Part shown: positions 1 to 8,349 of the stretch, piece after piece
How positions within the stretch are numbered: position 1 is the first letter of the stretch
How the letters are laid out: every line of letters begins with the position of its first letter
Source: Streptomyces sp. Ag109_O5-10
GTDB taxonomy: Bacteria > Actinomycetota > Actinomycetes > Streptomycetales > Streptomycetaceae
Direction of reading: 5' to 3'
Length of the DNA stretch: 64,000 bases
NCBI RefSeq assembly: GCF_900105755.1
Contig: NZ_FNTQ01000001.1
Location: forward strand, 6,386,001 to 6,450,000
Notes under the pieces: generated by a model
What the model saw: the letters and a program-made list of their open reading frames with translations, nothing else
Told to the model about the DNA's origin: nothing
Databases searched by the model: none
Program-made: the position numbers and the translations under genes

Positions 1-818
1 GTCTTGGCGGTCTTGTCGCTGACGAGCGTCTCGTAGAAGACGGTGGTGACGCCGTCGGCCTTGGCCATGGTCTCCAGGTCCCTGACGCGGGCCGCGCTCG
101 GCTCCGACTCGGGGTCGAGGCCGTTGATGGCCTCCTCGGTCAGGCCGTAGCGCTCGGCGAGGTAGCCGAAGGCGGCGTGGGTGGTGATGAAGACCTTGGA
201 CTTCGTGCCCGCGAGGCCGTTCTTGAACTGCGTGTTCAGGGCGTCCAGCTTCTTCACCAGGGCCGCGGTGTTCTTCCTGTAGTCGACGGCGTGGTCCGGG
301 TCGGCCTTCTCGAAGGCCCTGCCGACGCCCTCGGCGACCTGGGCGTAGCGCACCGGGTCGAGCCAGATGTGCGGGTCGAGGCCGGACAGCTCCTCGTTCT
401 TCGAGGTGTCGTGCGAGGCCGCGTGGCCGCCGACCTCGTTGCCGTGCTTCTCCAGCGTGGTCAGCGAGGCCGCGTCGATCTTCGTCTGCACGGACGACTG
501 GGCGACCGCGTCGTCGACGGAGGGCTGGAGGTTCTTCAGGTAGAGGACCGCGTCGGACTTCTCGATCCCGATGATCTGCTTGGGGCTGATCTCCAGGTCG
601 TGCGGCTCCTGGCCGGGCTGGGTGAGACTGGTGACGTGGACGTGGCTGCCGCCGATCTGATCGGCGAGGAAGGCCATCGGGTAGAACGACGCGACGACGT
701 CGAACTTCCCGGTCGGGGCCGCCGTGGCGTCGCCGCCGCAGGCAGTGAGGACCGCCATGCCGAGTGCGGTGACAGTGGTCGCGGCGGCCGCGGGTATGAG
801 GCGTCGTCGTACGTTCAT
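1..818 (-). CDS. znuA: Zinc ABC transporter substrate-binding lipoprotein (ZnuA), C-terminus outside window
   Basis: Extracellular solute-binding protein that captures Zn(II) for a ZnuABC importer. About 272 residues are visible and the frame runs off the window at base 1. From the ATG at 818 the protein begins with a basic, Ala-rich signal ending in a lipobox (LTAC followed by GG), so it should be a membrane-anchored lipoprotein. Typical family features follow: PHDLEISP near the N-terminus, a His-rich stretch, DPHIWLDP in the middle, and FYETLVSDK at the visible end. Two further in-frame ATGs lie just upstream (827 and 833). I chose 818 because a Zur-type box covers 818-832, so the upstream starts would sit inside the operator. 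It is divergent from glyS. In Streptomyces this gene heads a znuACB-zur cluster, which would continue to the left of the window. Confidence 0.93.
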   Translation of the reverse strand, partial: MNVRRRLIPAAAATTVTALGMAVLTACGGDATAAPTGKFDVVASFYPMAFLADQIGGSHVHVTSLTQPGQEPHDLEISPKQIIGIEKSDAVLYLKNLQPSVDDAVAQSSVQTKIDAASLTTLEKHGNEVGGHAASHDTSKNEELSGLDPHIWLDPVRYAQVAEGVGRAFEKADPDHAVDYRKNTAALVKKLDALNTQFKNGLAGTKSKVFITTHAAFGYLAERYGLTEEAINGLDPESEPSAARVRDLETMAKADGVTTVFYETLVSDKTAK

Positions 819-832
819 GAGAGTCATTTTCA
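818..832 (-). promoter_or_regulatory. Zur-type operator over the znuA start
   Basis: The 15-mer TGAAAATGACTCTCA (minus strand) is a near-palindrome and a close match to the Streptomyces Zur box, TGAAAATGATTTTCA as I know it. It touches the proposed znuA start codon, so zinc-loaded Zur would block transcription at or very near the start site. Spacing and match are seen directly; binding is inferred. Confidence 0.75.
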
Positions 833-981
833 TCAAACATGGAAACCGTTGTCAACAAGCTCGGGTGAGAGGCCGGTGAGGGGAACCGATTTGGTTGAGG
901 GGGAGGCCCCGCCGGTACGCTGAAGCATTCGCTCTGAAGCGTCTTTGCTTCGTCGCCCGTCGTCGTAATGAAGAGAGCACC

Positions 982-2364
982 GTGGCCGCCGACAAGATCG
1001 ACACCATCGTCAGCCTGAGCAAGCGCCGTGGCTTCGTATTCCCTTGTAGTGAGATCTACGGCGGCCAGAAGGCCGCCTGGGACTACGGGCCGCTGGGTGT
1101 CGAGCTCAAGGAGAACCTGAAGCGCCAGTGGTGGCGCTACATGGTGACGTCGCGCGAGGACGTGGTCGGTATCGACTCGTCCGTCATCCTGGCCCCCGAG
1201 GTCTGGGTGGCCTCCGGTCACGTCGCCACCTTCACGGACCCGCTGACCGAGTGCACCTCGTGCCACAAGCGGTTCCGCGCGGACCACCTGGAGGAGCACT
1301 ACGAGGCCAAGCACGGCCGCCTCCCGGAGAACGGCCTGGCGGACGTGAACTGCCCGAACTGCGGCAACAAGGGCCAGTTCACCGAGCCCAAGCAGTTCTC
1401 GGGCCTGCTCTCCACCCACCTCGGCCCGACCCAGGACAGCGGCTCCGTCGCCTACCTGCGCCCGGAGACCGCGCAGGGCATCTTCACCAACTTCGCCCAG
1501 GTGCACGTCGCCTCGCGCAAGAAGCCGCCGTTCGGCATCGCGCAGATGGGCAAGTCCTTCCGCAACGAGATCACGCCCGGCAACTTCATCTTCCGCACCC
1601 GCGAGTTCGAGCAGATGGAGATGGAGTTCTTCGTCAAGCCGGGCGAGGACGAGAAGTGGCAGGAGTACTGGATGGAGCAGCGCTGGAACTGGTACACCGG
1701 CCTGGGCCTGCGCGAGGAGAACATGCGGTGGTACGAGCACCCGAAGGAGAAGCTCTCCCACTACTCCAAGCGCACCGCTGACATCGAGTACCGCTTCCAG
1801 TTCGGCGGCAACGAGTGGGGCGAGCTGGAGGGCGTCGCCAACCGTACCGACTACGACCTGAACGCCCACTCCAAGGCCTCCGGCCAGGACCTCTCCTACT
1901 TCGACCAGGAGGCCCAGGAGCGCTGGACGCCGTACGTCATCGAGCCGGCGGCGGGTGTCGGCCGCGCCATGCTGGCCTTCCTGCTGGACGCGTACGTCGA
2001 GGACGAGGCGCCGAACGCGAAGGGCAAGCTGGAGAAGCGCACGGTGCTGCGCCTCGACCACCGCCTCGCTCCCGTCAAGGTCGCGGTCCTGCCCCTCTCC
2101 CGCAACGCCGAGCTGTCCCCGAAGGCCAAGGGGCTCGCCCAGGCGCTGCGCGGGCACTGGAACATCGAGTTCGACGACGCCGGTGCGATCGGGCGGCGCT
2201 ACCGCCGTCAGGACGAGATCGGTACGCCGTACTGCGTGACCGTCGACTTCGACACGCTCGAGGACAACGCGGTCACCGTCCGCGAGCGCGACTCCATGAA
2301 GCAGGAGCGGGTCTCCCTCGACCAGATCGAGTCCTACCTCGCCGGCCGCCTCCTGGGCTGCTAG
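982..2364 (+). CDS. glyS: Glycyl-tRNA synthetase
   Basis: Class II aminoacyl-tRNA synthetase (homodimeric, eukaryote/actinobacterial type) that charges tRNA-Gly. It has 460 residues, the usual length in actinobacteria. The GTG at 982 is preceded by a GAAGAGAG ribosome-binding site and gives the N-terminus MAADKIDTIVSLSKRRGFVF; an upstream ATG at 895 would add an Arg-rich tail unlike the family. Visible features are the GGQKAAWDYGPLG segment, an inserted zinc-ribbon-like part with two CxxC pairs (CTSC and CPNC), class II motif 2 (FRNEITPGNFIFRTREFEQ) and motif 3 near GVGRAMLAFLLDAY, then the anticodon-binding domain. It is monocistronic, divergent from znuA, and ends in a strong hairpin terminator. 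Confidence 0.97.
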   Translation: MAADKIDTIVSLSKRRGFVFPCSEIYGGQKAAWDYGPLGVELKENLKRQWWRYMVTSREDVVGIDSSVILAPEVWVASGHVATFTDPLTECTSCHKRFRADHLEEHYEAKHGRLPENGLADVNCPNCGNKGQFTEPKQFSGLLSTHLGPTQDSGSVAYLRPETAQGIFTNFAQVHVASRKKPPFGIAQMGKSFRNEITPGNFIFRTREFEQMEMEFFVKPGEDEKWQEYWMEQRWNWYTGLGLREENMRWYEHPKEKLSHYSKRTADIEYRFQFGGNEWGELEGVANRTDYDLNAHSKASGQDLSYFDQEAQERWTPYVIEPAAGVGRAMLAFLLDAYVEDEAPNAKGKLEKRTVLRLDHRLAPVKVAVLPLSRNAELSPKAKGLAQALRGHWNIEFDDAGAIGRRYRRQDEIGTPYCVTVDFDTLEDNAVTVRERDSMKQERVSLDQIESYLAGRLLGC

Positions 2365-2386
2365 CCCACGCCCCTTCCGCCTTCTT

Positions 2387-2432
2387 CGCCCACCCTCCCA
2401 CCCGACTCGCTCGGCTGGAGGGTGGGCGTTTT
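2387..2432 (+). terminator. Rho-independent terminator of glyS
   Basis: Perfect 12-bp inverted repeat (CGCCCACCCTCC at 2387-2398 pairing with 2417-2428) followed by TTTT at 2429-2432, starting 23 bases after the glyS stop codon. Confidence 0.85.
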
Positions 2433-2443
2433 GGGTGGCGCAT

Positions 2444-3090
2444 GTGTTGTGAGTGCCGGCGTTGGCAGCCAACCTGAGGGGCGCGGGGAACTGCGCGCCT
2501 GGCCCCCACCGTCCCGCAGGGATCCACCGGCCGGTCCAGCACCGCCGAAATCCGCCGTCGTGGCTGATCGCCGCTGCGGCGGGATCTGGCGGGCCGGTGG
2601 GGGTGGGAGTGGACGGGGCGGGGCGGCGTTGTTCGGTGGGGAGGTGGTGTGTTGTGAGTGCCGGGTTTGGCGGCTGACCTGGGGGGCGCGGGGAACTGCG
2701 CGACCGGCCCCCACCGGCCCGCAGCCGTCCACCGGCCGGTCCGGCGCCGCCGGTATCCGCCGTGGTGGTTGATCGCCGTCGCGGCGGGAGGGGATGCGGT
2801 GGCCGGCGACGTGTTGTGGGTGCCGGGTGCAGCAGCCCACCTGGGGCGCGGGGAACTGCGCGACCGGCCCCCACCGGCCCGCAGCCGTCCACCGGCCGGT
2901 CCGGCGCCGCCGGTATCCGCCGTGGTGGTTGATCGCCGTCGCGGCGGGAGGGGATGCGGTGGCCGGCGACGTGTTGTGGGTGCCGGGTGCAGCAGCCCAC
3001 CTGGGGCGCGGGGAACTGCGCGACCGGCCCCCACCGGCCCGCAGCCGTCCACCGGCCGGTCCGGCGCCGGCGCGCGGGACCGGTCGGCCG
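2444..3090. repeat. Tandem array of about 160-205-bp units between glyS and the chitinase gene
   Basis: Four head-to-tail units begin with GTGTTGTG at about 2444, 2649, 2811 and 2971 (periods 205, 162 and 160; the last is truncated by the chitinase 3' end). Units 2 to 4 are nearly identical; units 3 and 4 match over their whole shared length. Each carries the dispersed core GGGGCGCGGGGAACTGCGCG, a run of CCGGCC-rich palindromes, and a segment reading TTGATCGCCGTCGCGG. All six frames stay largely open because of the GC content, but none looks like a protein. The array fills the gap between two convergent genes. Confidence 0.9.
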
Positions 3091-3100
3091 GTTCTGTGGG

Positions 3101-4147
3101 TCAGCGGTGTTGTAGGGACTTCACGTTGTCGCCGAAGGTCCAGTTCTTCGAGCCGTCCCAGTTGACCGACCAGGTCATGAGGCCCTTGAGGGACGTGCCG
3201 TAGTGGTTCCAGGCCTGGGAGACCAGGGACGGCGACATGTAGCCGCCGCCCGCGCCGGACTGGGCGGGCAGGCCCGGGACCTGCTTGTCGTACGGCACCT
3301 TGATGGTCGTACCCTGCACGACCAGCCCCTTGTTGAGGCAATCGGTCTGGGCGGTGAAGCCGGCCACCGTGCCGGCCGAGTACGAGTCGCCCGAGCAGCC
3401 GTACATGCTGCCGTTGTAGTACTGCATGTTGAGCCACCACAGGCGGCCGTTGTCGGCGTACTTCTTGACGATCGGCAGGTAGGCGCCCCAGATCGAGCCG
3501 TAGGTGATGCTGCCTCCGGTGACGTACGCCGTCTCCGGGGCCATCGTGAGGCCGAAGTTGGACGGCATGCGGGCGAGGATGCCGTCGATGATGCGGACCA
3601 GGTTGGCCTGGGACGTGGACAGTTGGGTGATCGAGCTGCTGCCCACCAGGCCCGTCTCGATGTCGATGTCGATGCCGTCGAAGTTGTACGTCTTCAGGAT
3701 CGGGACGATCGTCGACACGAACCTGTCGGCCACGGTGGCGGAGCTGAGGTCGATGCCCGCCGCCGCCCCGCCGATCGACAGCAGGACGGTCTGGCCGGAG
3801 GCCTTCGCCGCGCACATCTCCGCGGGCGTGGCCACCTTCACGCCGGTGTCCATGCCGTCCTCCCAGAGGGCCGTCCCGTCGGAGCGGATCACCGGGAAGG
3901 CCGCGTTGATCACGTTGTAGCCGTGGGCGGCGATGGCGGAGTTGGTGATCGGGGTCCAGCCGAACGGCGGGTGGACGCCGTTGGCGGAGCCGTCCCAGTT
4001 CTCCCAGTACCCCTGCAGCACCTTGCCCGCGGGGCGGGACTTGACCGCACAGGTGTCGGCCGCCGAGGCGGGGGCGGCGGCGGGGAGCTGGGTGAGCGCC
4101 GCGGTCGTGAGCGCGGCGGCGAGCAGGGCGAGGGTGCGTCGGATCAT
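3101..4147 (-). CDS. Secreted GH18 chitinase
   Basis: Endo-acting chitinase of glycoside hydrolase family 18, hydrolysing beta-1,4-linked GlcNAc outside the cell. 348 residues from the ATG at 4147, which has a GGGAGG ribosome-binding site; an upstream ATG at 4195 would add 16 residues and lacks a good site. A Sec signal peptide is clear (MIRRTLALL, a hydrophobic run, cleavage near ASA-AD at residue 30). The catalytic signature DGIDIDIE is at 157-164 with Glu164 as proton donor, and the SxGG-type motif LLSIGG is at 122-127. There is no carbohydrate-binding module, so the enzyme is a bare catalytic domain. A paired DasR-like site lies upstream. The 3' end abuts the tandem repeat array. Confidence 0.95.
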   Translation of the reverse strand: MIRRTLALLAAALTTAALTQLPAAAPASAADTCAVKSRPAGKVLQGYWENWDGSANGVHPPFGWTPITNSAIAAHGYNVINAAFPVIRSDGTALWEDGMDTGVKVATPAEMCAAKASGQTVLLSIGGAAAGIDLSSATVADRFVSTIVPILKTYNFDGIDIDIETGLVGSSSITQLSTSQANLVRIIDGILARMPSNFGLTMAPETAYVTGGSITYGSIWGAYLPIVKKYADNGRLWWLNMQYYNGSMYGCSGDSYSAGTVAGFTAQTDCLNKGLVVQGTTIKVPYDKQVPGLPAQSGAGGGYMSPSLVSQAWNHYGTSLKGLMTWSVNWDGSKNWTFGDNVKSLQHR

Positions 4148-4206
4148 GCGGGGCCTCCCGGTGGGGTCGGGGCGCGGCGCGAGTGTCGTAGACATGACAG
4201 TGCTCT

Positions 4207-4242
4207 TGGTCCAGACCTTGCGTCAAGGGGAGGTCTGGACCA
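4207..4242 (-). promoter_or_regulatory. Paired DasR-like (dre) / chitin-response sites of the chitinase gene
   Basis: TGGTCCAGACCT at 4207-4218 and AGGTCTGGACCA at 4231-4242, separated by 12 bases. Each matches the dre core TGGTCTAGACCA at 10 of 12 positions, and each is the exact reverse complement of the other. Streptomyces chitinase promoters are known for paired 12-bp elements of this kind, which mediate chitin induction and repression by the GntR-type regulator DasR. The pair lies 60-95 bases upstream of the chitinase start, where the promoter should be. Confidence 0.75.
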
Positions 4243-4272
4243 CTTCGGCGGGCGGGCGTGACGAGTATGGAA

Positions 4273-4294
4273 TGACAGATATTGAAATCTGTCA
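4273..4294. promoter_or_regulatory. Palindromic operator upstream of the aldo/keto reductase
   Basis: TGACAGAT (4273-4280), six bases, then ATCTGTCA (4287-4294): a perfect 8-bp inverted repeat. It is followed by two more TGTCA copies at 4297-4301 and 4302-4306. The AT-rich site lies 23 bases before the reductase start, a position typical of a repressor operator. The cognate regulator is unknown; the TetR gene at 5354 is the nearest candidate. Confidence 0.55.
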
Positions 4295-4316
4295 GCTGTC
4301 ATGTCAGAGTGGAGCC

Positions 4317-5327
4317 ATGACGAAGCACACCCGTTCCCTCGGATCCACCGGCCCCCGGGTCTCCGCCCTCGGCCTCGGCTGCATGGGCATGTCCCCGCTG
4401 TACGGCGAGGCCGACCGCGCCGAGTCGATCGCCACGATCCACGCCGCCCTCGACGCCGGCGTGACCCTGCTCGACACCGGCGACTTCTACGCCATGGGTC
4501 ACAACGAGATGCTGGTCGGCGAGGCCCTGCGCACCGCCCCCGCCGAACTCCGGGAAAAGGCGCAGACCAGCGTCAAGTTCGGCGCCCTGCGCGACCCGGA
4601 CGGCGGCTGGAACGCCTACGACGGCCGCCCGGCCGCCGTGAAGAACTTCGCCGCCTACTCGCTGCAGCGCCTCGGCGTCGACCACATCGACGTCTACCGG
4701 ATCGCCCGCGTCGACCCGGACGTGCCGATCGAGGAGACGGTCGGCGCCATCGCCGAACTGGTCGAGAAGGGCCACGTCCGGCACATCGGCCTCAGCGAGG
4801 CGAGCGCGGCGAACATCCGGCGGGCCGCCGCCACCGCGCCCATCTCCGACCTCCAGATCGAGTACGCGATCATCACCCGTGACATCGAGCGGGAGATCCT
4901 GCCGACCACCCGTGAACTGGGCATCGGCATCACCGCGTACGGCGTGCTCTCCCGGGGCCTGATCTCCGGACACTTCACCCGCGACCGGCAGCTCGGCGCG
5001 GGCGACTTCCGGGCCGTCTCGCCGCGCTTCCAGGGCGACAACCTGCAGCACAACCTCGACCTCGTCGAGGCGCTGCGCAAGATCGCCGACGAGAAGGGCG
5101 TGACGGTCGCGCAGATCGCCATCGCCTGGGTGCTCGCCCGCGGCGAGGACATCGTGCCGCTCGTCGGCGCCCGCACCCGCGAGCGGCTCACCGAGTCGCT
5201 GGGCGCCCTGGACGTCACCCTGGACGCGGCCGACCTGGCGGCGATCGAGGAGGCCGTTCCGGCGGACGCGGCGGCGGGCACCCGCTACCCGGCCGCGCAG
5301 ATGAGCCATCTCGGCACCGAGCACTGA
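4317..5327 (+). CDS. Aldo/keto reductase with an altered catalytic tetrad
   Basis: NADPH-dependent aldo/keto reductase family protein of 336 residues, close to the usual length, resembling the YajO/PdxI-like group. The TIM-barrel landmarks are present: LGLGCMGMS near residue 20, the catalytic Asp53 and Tyr58 within DTGDFYAMGHNE, and Lys87 in SVKFG. The position normally holding the catalytic His (in family members, roughly YYxHRVDP) reads VYRIARVDP, so His is replaced by Ala130. The cofactor-binding C-terminus (LVGARTRERL) is intact. The loss of His suggests changed chemistry or a non-enzymatic role. The start follows GGAG. The downstream TetR gene begins 26 bases after the stop codon on the same strand, so the two may form an operon. 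Confidence 0.9.
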   Translation: MTKHTRSLGSTGPRVSALGLGCMGMSPLYGEADRAESIATIHAALDAGVTLLDTGDFYAMGHNEMLVGEALRTAPAELREKAQTSVKFGALRDPDGGWNAYDGRPAAVKNFAAYSLQRLGVDHIDVYRIARVDPDVPIEETVGAIAELVEKGHVRHIGLSEASAANIRRAAATAPISDLQIEYAIITRDIEREILPTTRELGIGITAYGVLSRGLISGHFTRDRQLGAGDFRAVSPRFQGDNLQHNLDLVEALRKIADEKGVTVAQIAIAWVLARGEDIVPLVGARTRERLTESLGALDVTLDAADLAAIEEAVPADAAAGTRYPAAQMSHLGTEH

Positions 5328-5353
5328 CCGCGGCGCCAGGTACCGTCTAGGCC

Positions 5354-5944
5354 ATGGCAGCGACGTCCCCGACCCTGACCGCCGAACGCATCCTCGAGGC
5401 GACCGAGGAGGTGCTGCGCCGGCACGGCCCGGCCAAGGCCACCGTGGTGGACGTGGCCCGCGCGCTCGGTGTCAGCCACGGCAGTGTCTACCGGCACTTC
5501 CGGACCAAGGCGGCGCTGCGCGAAGCGGTGACGAAGCGGTGGCTGGACCGGACCTCGGAGCAGCTTTCCGGCATCGCGGCCGGTGACCGTGACCCGGAGG
5601 CCCGGCTGCGCGCCTGGCTGTGGGCCCTGTTCGACGCGAAGCGCCGCAAGGCGGGTGCCGACCCGGAGCTGTTCGCCACCTACATGGTGCTGGCCGAGGA
5701 GAACGGCCCGGCGGTCACCGAGCACATCGCCGACCTGACCGGCCAGCTGACCGCGATCATCGCGGACGGGGCCGGGACGGGTGTCTTCACCGTGCCCGAC
5801 CCCGCCGCCGCGGCCCGGACCGTCTTCCAGGCCACCGGCCGCTTCCACGACCCGGGCTACGCGCGGGAGTGGGTGCGGCCGGAGGCCGAGGACGACTTGG
5901 GGTCGCTGGTGGAGCTGCTGGTGCGGGGACTCAGCTCACCTTGA
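5354..5944 (+). CDS. TetR family transcriptional regulator
   Basis: Predicted DNA-binding repressor of 196 residues. The N-terminal TetR helix-turn-helix is clear at about 10-57 (ILEATEEVLRRHG, then VVDVARALGVSHGSVYRHF). The C-terminal ligand domain is unassigned. It follows the aldo/keto reductase by 26 bases on the same strand and may control it through the palindrome at 4273-4294; this is inference from position. Its 3' end overlaps the convergent secreted-protein gene by 14 bases. Confidence 0.92.
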   Translation: MAATSPTLTAERILEATEEVLRRHGPAKATVVDVARALGVSHGSVYRHFRTKAALREAVTKRWLDRTSEQLSGIAAGDRDPEARLRAWLWALFDAKRRKAGADPELFATYMVLAEENGPAVTEHIADLTGQLTAIIADGAGTGVFTVPDPAAAARTVFQATGRFHDPGYAREWVRPEAEDDLGSLVELLVRGLSSP

Positions 5945-6371
5945 CCGTCACGGTCGGGGAGTAGACCTTCTTGCCGACCGCCGCGACCCGCAGGTGCTCG
6001 GTGCCCGGGTTGCTGAGCTTCGTGGTCAGCGAGTACGAGCTGCCGTTCTTGACCTTCGCGGTCGCCTTGAGCGGGATCCACTTGCCGCCCTTCTGGTGCT
6101 GGAGCACCAGGGGCCAGCCGACCTTCAGGCCGGAGGTGCGGCCGGTCACGGTCACCGAGTCACCGGTCTTGACCGAGGTGGTGTCCGCCCTGGCCGAGAT
6201 CGAGGCCGTGGTCGTCGGGCTGGGGCTCGGCTTCGGCTTGGCGCTCGTGGTCGGCGACGGAGTCGGCTTCGCCTCGGTGGCGAACGCCCCGGCGGAACCG
6301 GCCGACAGCAGGGCCACGGAGAGCGCACCGGCGGCGAGGGCCCGGGAGATCTGACGCTGGGTGGTGTGCAT
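5931..6371 (-). CDS. Secreted protein with Ig-like domain, function unknown
   Basis: 146 residues. A Sec signal peptide (residues 1 to about 32, ending AGAFA-TEA) is followed by a Pro/Ser/Thr/Lys linker (TPSPTTSAKPKPSPSPTT) and a single beta-sandwich-like domain of about 90 residues. That domain contains VKTGDSVTVTGRTSG and ends in SPTVTVKVS, as in bacterial Ig-like modules. No catalytic residues are apparent. A role in the cell wall or matrix is plausible but unproven. It is monocistronic and convergent with the TetR gene, overlapping it by 14 bases. Confidence 0.85.
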   Translation of the reverse strand: MHTTQRQISRALAAGALSVALLSAGSAGAFATEAKPTPSPTTSAKPKPSPSPTTTASISARADTTSVKTGDSVTVTGRTSGLKVGWPLVLQHQKGGKWIPLKATAKVKNGSSYSLTTKLSNPGTEHLRVAAVGKKVYSPTVTVKVS

Positions 6372-6558
6372 GGATGTACTCCTGTCGAGGGACGGGGGGA
6401 CCTCTCAAGGCTTGGCCGGGTCGCGCCGGGCGGCGACCCGGGCGGCCTGGGAAGCGGTGCGCACCGCCCTCGGATTCGGTAAAGACAGCAGGTGGTAACG
6501 GGTGTCCTGACCTTGTGATTCCTCCCCGGAGGCTCACTCGAACGGCGTAACGCGTGAG

Positions 6559-7707
6559 CTAGGCGGTGGCCCGCCAGAAGTCCCGCATGAGGGAGGTCGT
6601 CGTCGGACCGGTCATCGCCGTCTGTGTCAACAGGACCGTGACCGTGCCGGTGGCCGGGACGAGGTGCGCGGTGGTGCCGGTGCCGCCGACCCAGCCGTAT
6701 CGGCCGGGCACCGACCAGGGCTCGGCCGGGGCGACGTCGACCGAGCCGCCGTACCCCCAGCCCTGGCCCTCCAGGAAGAGGGCGGCGCGCTCGCGCTGGG
6801 CTGCCGTCAGGTGGTTGGTGGTCATCCGGCTCACCGAGGTGGCGGTCAGCAGTCGGCGGCCGTCCGGGGCGGTGCCGGCGTTCAGCAGCAGCCGGGCGAA
6901 GGCCAGCCAGTCGTCGGCCGTGGAGACGAGGCCGCCGCCGCCCGAGGGGAAGCGCGGCAGGCTGCTGTACGCGCCGTCCGGGGTGTCCGTCAGGCTCAGG
7001 GTGCCGTCCGCGGCCGGGGCGTAGGCGGAGGTGAACCGGTGCCGTTTCGACGCGGGCACCTCGAACGCCGTGTCCCGCATGCCCAGCGGCTCGAAGATCC
7101 GCTCCGCCAGGAAGTCGGGCAGGGTGCGGCCCGACACCCGGGCGACCAGGATGCCCTGGAGGGCGGACGCGGTGCCGTACAGCCAGGCCTCGCCCGGCTG
7201 GTGCAGCATCGGCACCTGGGCGAGCAGGCCCAGCCAGGTGTCCGGGTCCGGCCAGTCCCGGAACGGGATGCCGTGGTCCTGCACCGTGAACAGGGCCTGC
7301 GCGGCGGGCAGGGAGAAGTCGTCGGGCAGGCCCCAGCCGGCGCGGAAGCTGAGCAGGTCCTCGACGGTGATCTGCCGGGCCGCCGGCACCACGTCGTCGA
7401 CCGGGCTCGCGGGCGAACGCACCACCATCGGCTTCGCCAGCTCCGGGAGCCAGTCGGCCACCGGGTCGCCGAGCCCGATCCGGCCCTCGTCCACCAGCAT
7501 CAGCACCGCGGCGGCGGTGATCGGCTTGGTGACCGACGCGATGCGGAACACCGAGTCCCGGGCCATCGGGGCGGACCCCTCGACGTCGGTGTGCCCGACG
7601 GTCACGACCTCGACGTCGTCGCCGCGGGCCACGAGTCCCACGGCTCCCGGGACGGTGCCGGCCTCGACGTGGCGGCGCAGGGCGGCGTGTAGCGGGGAGA
7701 CGGTCAT
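6559..7707 (-). CDS. Serine hydrolase of the beta-lactamase / DD-peptidase (class C-like) family
   Basis: 382 residues from the ATG at 7707, which has a GGAAGGACG ribosome-binding site; the longer frame back to 7788 lacks support. It has the penicillin-binding/beta-lactamase fold: the SxxK motif SVTK with nucleophile Ser58 and Lys61, and a C-terminal GGTGT motif in place of KTG. The YxN-like position appears as WLYGTAS, so the second motif is degenerate. There is no signal peptide, which suggests an intracellular esterase or peptidase rather than a resistance enzyme. The substrate cannot be told from sequence. Confidence 0.9.
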   Translation of the reverse strand: MTVSPLHAALRRHVEAGTVPGAVGLVARGDDVEVVTVGHTDVEGSAPMARDSVFRIASVTKPITAAAVLMLVDEGRIGLGDPVADWLPELAKPMVVRSPASPVDDVVPAARQITVEDLLSFRAGWGLPDDFSLPAAQALFTVQDHGIPFRDWPDPDTWLGLLAQVPMLHQPGEAWLYGTASALQGILVARVSGRTLPDFLAERIFEPLGMRDTAFEVPASKRHRFTSAYAPAADGTLSLTDTPDGAYSSLPRFPSGGGGLVSTADDWLAFARLLLNAGTAPDGRRLLTATSVSRMTTNHLTAAQRERAALFLEGQGWGYGGSVDVAPAEPWSVPGRYGWVGGTGTTAHLVPATGTVTVLLTQTAMTGPTTTSLMRDFWRATA

Positions 7708-7800
7708 CGGTCGTCCTTCCGGTGGGCGCGGTGTCGCCCGATACGACTCCCGCGCCCGCGGAAAGTCATCGCGGGGGCTGACCCGCACGCCCGCGGAACG

Positions 7801-8019
7801 TCATCGCGAGGGCTGGGTGCCCGCGGGGTCCACGGTGGCCTGGTGGGCCTCGGCCAGATGCTCCTCCGCCTTCAGCCAGGGCAGGAACTGCGCGCCCTTC
7901 TGCCAGCCGCAGGTGGCGCATTCGATCGTGCGCTGCACCCCCGTCCGCTGCACCCGGACCACGTGTTCCCGGCCGTGCTGGTCCCAGCGGCTGACCTTGC
8001 TCTCGTCGATCTGCGACAT
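7801..8019 (-). CDS. Small conserved-type protein with one CxxC motif
   Basis: 72 residues starting MSQIDESKVSRWDQHGREH. The start at 8019 was chosen for its GGAGG site; an in-frame ATG further upstream has none. It holds a single CATC pair (Cys34 and Cys37) within IECATCGWQKG, followed by a helical tail rich in His and Glu. One CxxC with nearby His could bind a metal or act in redox, but I cannot assign a family. Monocistronic. Confidence 0.75.
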   Translation of the reverse strand: MSQIDESKVSRWDQHGREHVVRVQRTGVQRTIECATCGWQKGAQFLPWLKAEEHLAEAHQATVDPAGTQPSR

Positions 8020-8349
8020 TGACGCCTCCGGAGTCGGTGCCCGGTCTGCTGTCCGGCACGTGTCGACGGCCGCCGACGGCAAGGAGTGTGCAGCAAGACC
8101 AACATCAACGGGGATTTCTTCACCGGGTTTTGTCGAGGATGTCCCCGGAGTTCACACGGCGCCGGAGACCCGGCCGCACGGGACGAGCAGGAGGTCAGGG
8201 CGGCCCGCGGGGTGCCTTCGCGGACCTTCCCGTCCCAACCTCCGGATCAAGAGCCGGACTTGGTGTACCGGTGGAAACCCTGGACAGGGAATTGACCCTG
8301 GCTCAAGATGAAAGCGACCTTGTGAAGCGGCCACCGGCACGGAGAGGCG
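8020..8349. other. Intergenic region, nothing recognised
   Basis: About 330 bases between the divergent starts of the small CxxC protein and the PP2C signalling protein. It presumably holds both promoters. I see no convincing palindrome, repeat or RNA gene. The only short ORFs are overlapping open frames without ribosome-binding sites. Confidence 0.5.

Noticed and set aside
2273..3203. Several long ORFs on both strands over the tandem array after glyS
   Set aside because: Products are Pro/Arg/Gly repeats with no domain, created by the GC-rich repeat units; none has a proper start.
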